DNA of 56,125 nucleotides from Bacillus canaveralius. GTDB lineage: Bacteria > Bacillota > Bacilli > Bacillales > Cytobacillaceae. Both the position numbers and the translations under genes were made by a program. Under the pieces are notes generated by a model. The model saw only the letters and a list, made by a program, of their open reading frames with translations. It did not search any database and was not told where the DNA came from. Shown one piece after another: positions 52,964-56,125 of this stretch (positions are counted from its first letter, which is position 1; each line of letters starts with the position of its first letter). Where the stretch lies: assembly GCF_002860125.1 (NCBI RefSeq), contig NZ_PGVA01000057.1, forward strand, positions 1-56,125, given 5' to 3'.

Positions 52964-53174
52964 ACACATCTTAGCTGTTAGCATTGTCGTTATTATCATC
53001 TTATTACTTGAACGGAAAAACCTTAAGAAGGCGACAAAAATAACTCGGACAATCACGATTGGTATACTTCTAATCAGCGCCGCACTCCAAGTATATATCC
53101 TGAATAATCCGGACCATGTTAATCCTTCCATGTGGCTTCATTTTTTATTAGAACCGTTCGATCCTATTTCATAA
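52956..53174 (+). CDS. Small two-helix membrane protein, GerD-type receptor subunit
   Basis: 72 aa with two hydrophobic segments (about 3-19 and 33-51) around a short basic loop (ERKNLKKATKITR). Small D subunits of this size and topology accompany some Bacillus germinant receptors (for example GerVD and GerKD) and modulate the germination response. This is not the unrelated lipoprotein GerD. AAAGGAGAG precedes the ATG, which overlaps the end of the C-subunit gene. Confidence 0.75.
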   Translation: MIRHILAVSIVVIIILLLERKNLKKATKITRTITIGILLISAALQVYILNNPDHVNPSMWLHFLLEPFDPIS

Positions 53175-53187
53175 GGAGCAGATTACT

Positions 53188-54261
53188 GTGAATAAAATCT
53201 CGCATCATCAAGTGATCTTAATGGGCGCAACGTTTATTTTAAGTGCAACCTTGGTAACCGTACCTGCCCAGGCGGCTGTTTATGCCCGCCAGCATACTTA
53301 TTTAGCGCTCATCGTTGCCAGCTTGATTATTTTGCCACCGGTTTTCTTAATGTCGAAGGTTGCCGCCAGATTTCCCGGGCAAAATATATTCCAGGCCTTA
53401 GCAGAGAGATTTTCATTACTCGGCAAAATTATTATCGGTTTCTACGTATTGTTTTTTTTTCTAATTCTTGTCCGCGATATAAGAATGCTGATGGATTTTG
53501 TTGATATTGTTTTACTGCCTGATACACCGATCTTTATTTCCGCCATCCTGTTAATACTCGCGGTCTGGTATATCGGTCGCGGTGGCGTTGAAGCAATGGG
53601 CAGGTTTACAGAAGTTTATTTTCCTGTAATGACGATGTCCGTCTTGTTTATTCCACTTCTGCTGGCAAGGGAGTTTGACCCAATTCTGATCATGCCCTAT
53701 AAAGAAATAAATCTGCCAGGTGTTTTAAAAGGGTCCTGGTTCTTTGTCGCATATTTGGGTGAAGTAATCGCGGTTTTTTTTCTATTTTCCCATATCACCT
53801 TCCGCGTGCGCTACGGCATATTCTCCCTTTTAATCGGGACAGGAATGCTGTTTATATTAGTGTTGTCATCACAGCTAATCCTTGGAACAAACATGCTGCC
53901 GAGGTTGTTTTACCCCAGCTATGAACTTGTCCGGCACTTGAAGGTAACCGATTTCCTTGATCGATTTGACCTTCCGCTTGTTGGGATATGGATGCCTACG
54001 ATCATCGCAAAAATAGCCTACAGCTTATATATTGTATGCTACGGTATTCAAACAATCATCCCGGATACATCCTCGAAAATGCTAACCACTCCATTCGCCG
54101 CTCTTGCATATGTGTGCTCCTTTTTGTTTTTTAGGGATACTGTGCAGCTTATGAATTTAAATAAAACTTGGCCGGTCTTTGCGCTCATATTTGAACTTGC
54201 ACTTCCGATCCTTCTCTTCTTTATATTAAAACCAGAGAAGGAACAGGGGTTAAACGCATAA
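53188..54261 (+). CDS. Spore germinant receptor B subunit
   Basis: 357 aa with about ten membrane helices, the GerB/APC-like permease fold that binds the germinant in GerA-type receptors. Opening ISHHQVILMGATFILSATLV and RQHTYLALIVASLIILPP, then ALAERFSLLGKIIIGFYV and YIVCYGIQTIIPDTSSKM, fit the family. GTG start with AAGGAGCAG, 13 bp after the D-type gene. A terminator lies downstream before the second A gene. Confidence 0.92.
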   Translation: MNKISHHQVILMGATFILSATLVTVPAQAAVYARQHTYLALIVASLIILPPVFLMSKVAARFPGQNIFQALAERFSLLGKIIIGFYVLFFFLILVRDIRMLMDFVDIVLLPDTPIFISAILLILAVWYIGRGGVEAMGRFTEVYFPVMTMSVLFIPLLLAREFDPILIMPYKEINLPGVLKGSWFFVAYLGEVIAVFFLFSHITFRVRYGIFSLLIGTGMLFILVLSSQLILGTNMLPRLFYPSYELVRHLKVTDFLDRFDLPLVGIWMPTIIAKIAYSLYIVCYGIQTIIPDTSSKMLTTPFAALAYVCSFLFFRDTVQLMNLNKTWPVFALIFELALPILLFFILKPEKEQGLNA

Positions 54262-54342
54262 AAGATTCTTCATATCTTTGCTTCCGTGTTCGTATTCGCA
54301 GGAAGTCGCCAAATAATAGTGCACGCTCCTGCCCATAACAGG

Positions 54343-54371
54343 GTTGCCGAACTTCGGCAGCTCTTTTTTTG
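54343..54371 (+). terminator. Terminator between the B subunit and the second A subunit
   Basis: GTTGCCG and CGGCAGC enclose a 5-nt loop, followed by TCTTTTTTTG. Confidence 0.75.
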
Positions 54372-54403
54372 CTTGGTTGAAAAGTTTAGCTAGCCACTAA
54401 GAA

Positions 54404-54433
54404 GTATGAAAGATTCGCATTAAGAACATAATG
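54404..54433 (+). promoter_or_regulatory. Candidate sigma-G promoter of the second A-subunit gene
   Basis: GTATG (54404-54408) fits the -35 pattern gnATR, and CATAATG (54427-54433) fits cAtnnTA except its last base, with an 18-bp spacer. Germinant-receptor genes are forespore sigma-G targets. The transcript would start near 54440. Confidence 0.45.
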
Positions 54434-54466
54434 GGTAATAATGACTATGCAGAGGCGGGGAGATTC

Positions 54467-56098
54467 TTGAGATCTTTCAAAAATACCATCAGAAAAATAA
54501 TAAAACTTTCCTCCACTGCAAAAAAAGATCCGACCGGGCCGAATCAAAAGGAGCCACTGAAATCGAGTATTCAAGAAAATATCCAGTTTGTGAAAAATGC
54601 GGTTGGCAATAGTTCGGATGTAACAATACGGCAAATTCGCATCGGCAATAAAGCCAATATCCGCGCTGCCGTGCTTTATACCGATGGCCTGGCCGATGCC
54701 AAAGCTATTAATAATTTCATTATGGAATCATTATTGCTAGATATGAGGCGATCGGAACTAGATCAAAAGATTTCCGCCAACCCAAATACCGCCTTGCAAC
54801 TGTTAAAAGAACAAGCACTTGCAGTAGGTGGAATTAAGGAAGTGACTGATTTTGAAACTCTGCTTACCGCTATTTTATCAGGAGATACTGTCATCTTAAT
54901 CGATGGGACTGCCAAGGGTCTGATCGTCGCGATAAGAGGATGGTCACAGCGGGGTGTACAAGAGCCATCGTCTCAAACCGTTATTCGCGGACCAAGGGAA
55001 GGATTTACGGAAACCATTCGAAATAATACGATGTTAATCAGACGAAGAATTAAAGATCCCAGCCTTTGGCTGGAAACATTCGAAATCGGTCGAGTCACAA
55101 AAACGGAAGTATCGATCATGTATATCAATGGTATTGTCAATGACAAGGTGCTTAATGAGGTCCGCGAACGGCTTAATCGCATTGATATCGATGGGATTTT
55201 GGAAACCGGTTATATTGAGGAACTGATTGAAGATGAAACCTATACCCCTTTTCCTACAGTTTATAATACCGAAAGACCTGATGTAGTGGCCGCAGGACTT
55301 CTAGAAGGGCGTATTGCGATTTTAGTGGATGGGACTCCATTTGTTTTATTGGTTCCCGCCATTTTCGGGCAATTTCTGCAAGCTGCGGAAGATTACTATC
55401 AACGCTGGGATATCGGAAGTTTGATCCGGTTTTTGCGGTATACTTCTTTAGCCATTTCCATGATCGCGCCGTCGCTATACATTGCGGTAACTACCTTTCA
55501 TCAAGAGATGCTCCCCGCCCCGCTGTTGATCAATTTAGCGGCGCAAAGAGAGGGAGTGCCTTTTCCGGCGTTTGTGGAAGCGCTGATGATGGAAGTCACG
55601 TTTGAAATTTTACGGGAGGCAGGAGTCAGAATGCCGAGAGCGATTGGGCAAGCGGTATCGATTGTCGGAGCTCTGGTTATTGGCCAGGCAGCAGTGGAAG
55701 CCGGAATTATTTCCGCCGCCATGGTCATCGTCGTTGCGATCACTGCGATTTCGAGTTTTGTGTTGCCTGCTTTTAATATGGCCATCTCGGTTCGAATGTT
55801 GCGTTTTGGTTTGATGATTCTTGCCGCATCATTTGGCTTATTCGGCATTACGATTGGGATCATGGCCATTGTCCTGCACCTATGCAGTTTGCGCTCTTTC
55901 GGCATCCCGTATATGTCGCCGTTCGGCCCGTTAATTCCTGCAGATCAAAAGGACATGATATTCCGTGTACCGATCTGGGGGATGTTTTCGCGTCCGCGCT
56001 TAATAAGCCAGAAAAACGTGATTCGCGAACAAAATTCCCCTACCGGCAAACCTGAGGGGAAAGGTAGTGTAAAAAGTTCTATGAAAACTCGGCTTTGA
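54467..56098 (+). CDS. Second spore germinant receptor A subunit
   Basis: 543 aa from TTG 54467, or 555 aa from ATG 54431. The ATG has no ribosome site and lies inside the predicted sigma-G -10 box, while the TTG follows GGCGGGGAG closely. GerA-family features repeat those of the first A gene: RGPREGFTETIRNNTMLIRRR, the GYIEELIEDETYTPFPTVYN signature, and membrane helices with LPAPLLINLAAQREGVPFPAFVEALMMEVTFEILREAG (split). The two A proteins are clear paralogues but differ throughout. A terminator separates it from the first cluster; its B and C partners may lie beyond the window end or be shared. Confidence 0.9.
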   Translation: MRSFKNTIRKIIKLSSTAKKDPTGPNQKEPLKSSIQENIQFVKNAVGNSSDVTIRQIRIGNKANIRAAVLYTDGLADAKAINNFIMESLLLDMRRSELDQKISANPNTALQLLKEQALAVGGIKEVTDFETLLTAILSGDTVILIDGTAKGLIVAIRGWSQRGVQEPSSQTVIRGPREGFTETIRNNTMLIRRRIKDPSLWLETFEIGRVTKTEVSIMYINGIVNDKVLNEVRERLNRIDIDGILETGYIEELIEDETYTPFPTVYNTERPDVVAAGLLEGRIAILVDGTPFVLLVPAIFGQFLQAAEDYYQRWDIGSLIRFLRYTSLAISMIAPSLYIAVTTFHQEMLPAPLLINLAAQREGVPFPAFVEALMMEVTFEILREAGVRMPRAIGQAVSIVGALVIGQAAVEAGIISAAMVIVVAITAISSFVLPAFNMAISVRMLRFGLMILAASFGLFGITIGIMAIVLHLCSLRSFGIPYMSPFGPLIPADQKDMIFRVPIWGMFSRPRLISQKNVIREQNSPTGKPEGKGSVKSSMKTRL

Positions 56099-56125
56099 GG
56101 GTTCCGTTCTGCCACAAAACAGATG

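Overview
The window is chromosomal DNA of an endospore-forming member of the Bacillaceae (Bacillus sensu lato, not B. subtilis itself). This rests on the proteins and their order: acsA-acuABC-ccpA-aroA-ytxJHG-murC-sftA-ytpQ-ytpP-ytoP-ytzB and ytnP-trmB-ytzH-ytmP-amyX-ytlR-ytlQ-ytlP-ytkP-ytjP-ytzE follow the B. subtilis 'yt' region, and sporulation or germination genes (YhcN-like lipoprotein, ger cluster) are present. Assignments come from reading motifs and recalling families; no database search was run.

Layout. 1-3 kb: a bifunctional penicillin-binding protein. 3-9 kb: acetate activation (acsA) facing its control operon acuABC, then the catabolite regulator ccpA; a good cre site lies between acsA and acuA. 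9-16 kb: aroA, an FtsA-like ATPase with a repetitive C-terminus, the stress operon ytxG-ytxH-ytxJ behind a sigma-B-type promoter, and murC. 16-28 kb: a nicotinate phosphoribosyltransferase-like gene, sftA, ytpQ, a PfoR/EIIC-type membrane protein coupled to the thioredoxin-like ytpP, two lipoproteins, a truncated ytoQ, a DUF84 NTPase, ytoP and ytzB. 28-32 kb: accessory-looking genes (GIY-YIG protein, cold-shock protein, GNAT, an erythromycin-esterase-family protein). 32-44 kb: the conserved ytnP-to-ytzE block, including a lipid kinase overlapping a pullulanase. 44-50 kb: acetoin dehydrogenase genes acoA-acoB-acoC (no acoL) and their sigma-54 activator acoR. 50-56 kb: a germinant-receptor cluster in the order A-C-D-B, followed by a second A gene.

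Two themes stand out. First, overflow-carbon metabolism: acetate (acsA/acu) and acetoin (aco) utilisation lie in one window with ccpA, and both show near-consensus cre sites; the aco promoter also has a textbook -24/-12 element and a pair of inverted 17-bp elements that could bind AcoR. Second, intergenic repeats: short phrases repeated every ~20-21 bp occur in three gaps with a different phrase each time (12.7, 40.9 and 47.7 kb). The largest is a 15-copy array downstream of acoR with an 82-bp higher-order period. A separate pair of hairpin-forming repeats with a compensatory base change lies downstream of the PBP gene.

No rRNA, tRNA, complete insertion sequence, prophage or CRISPR array was seen.
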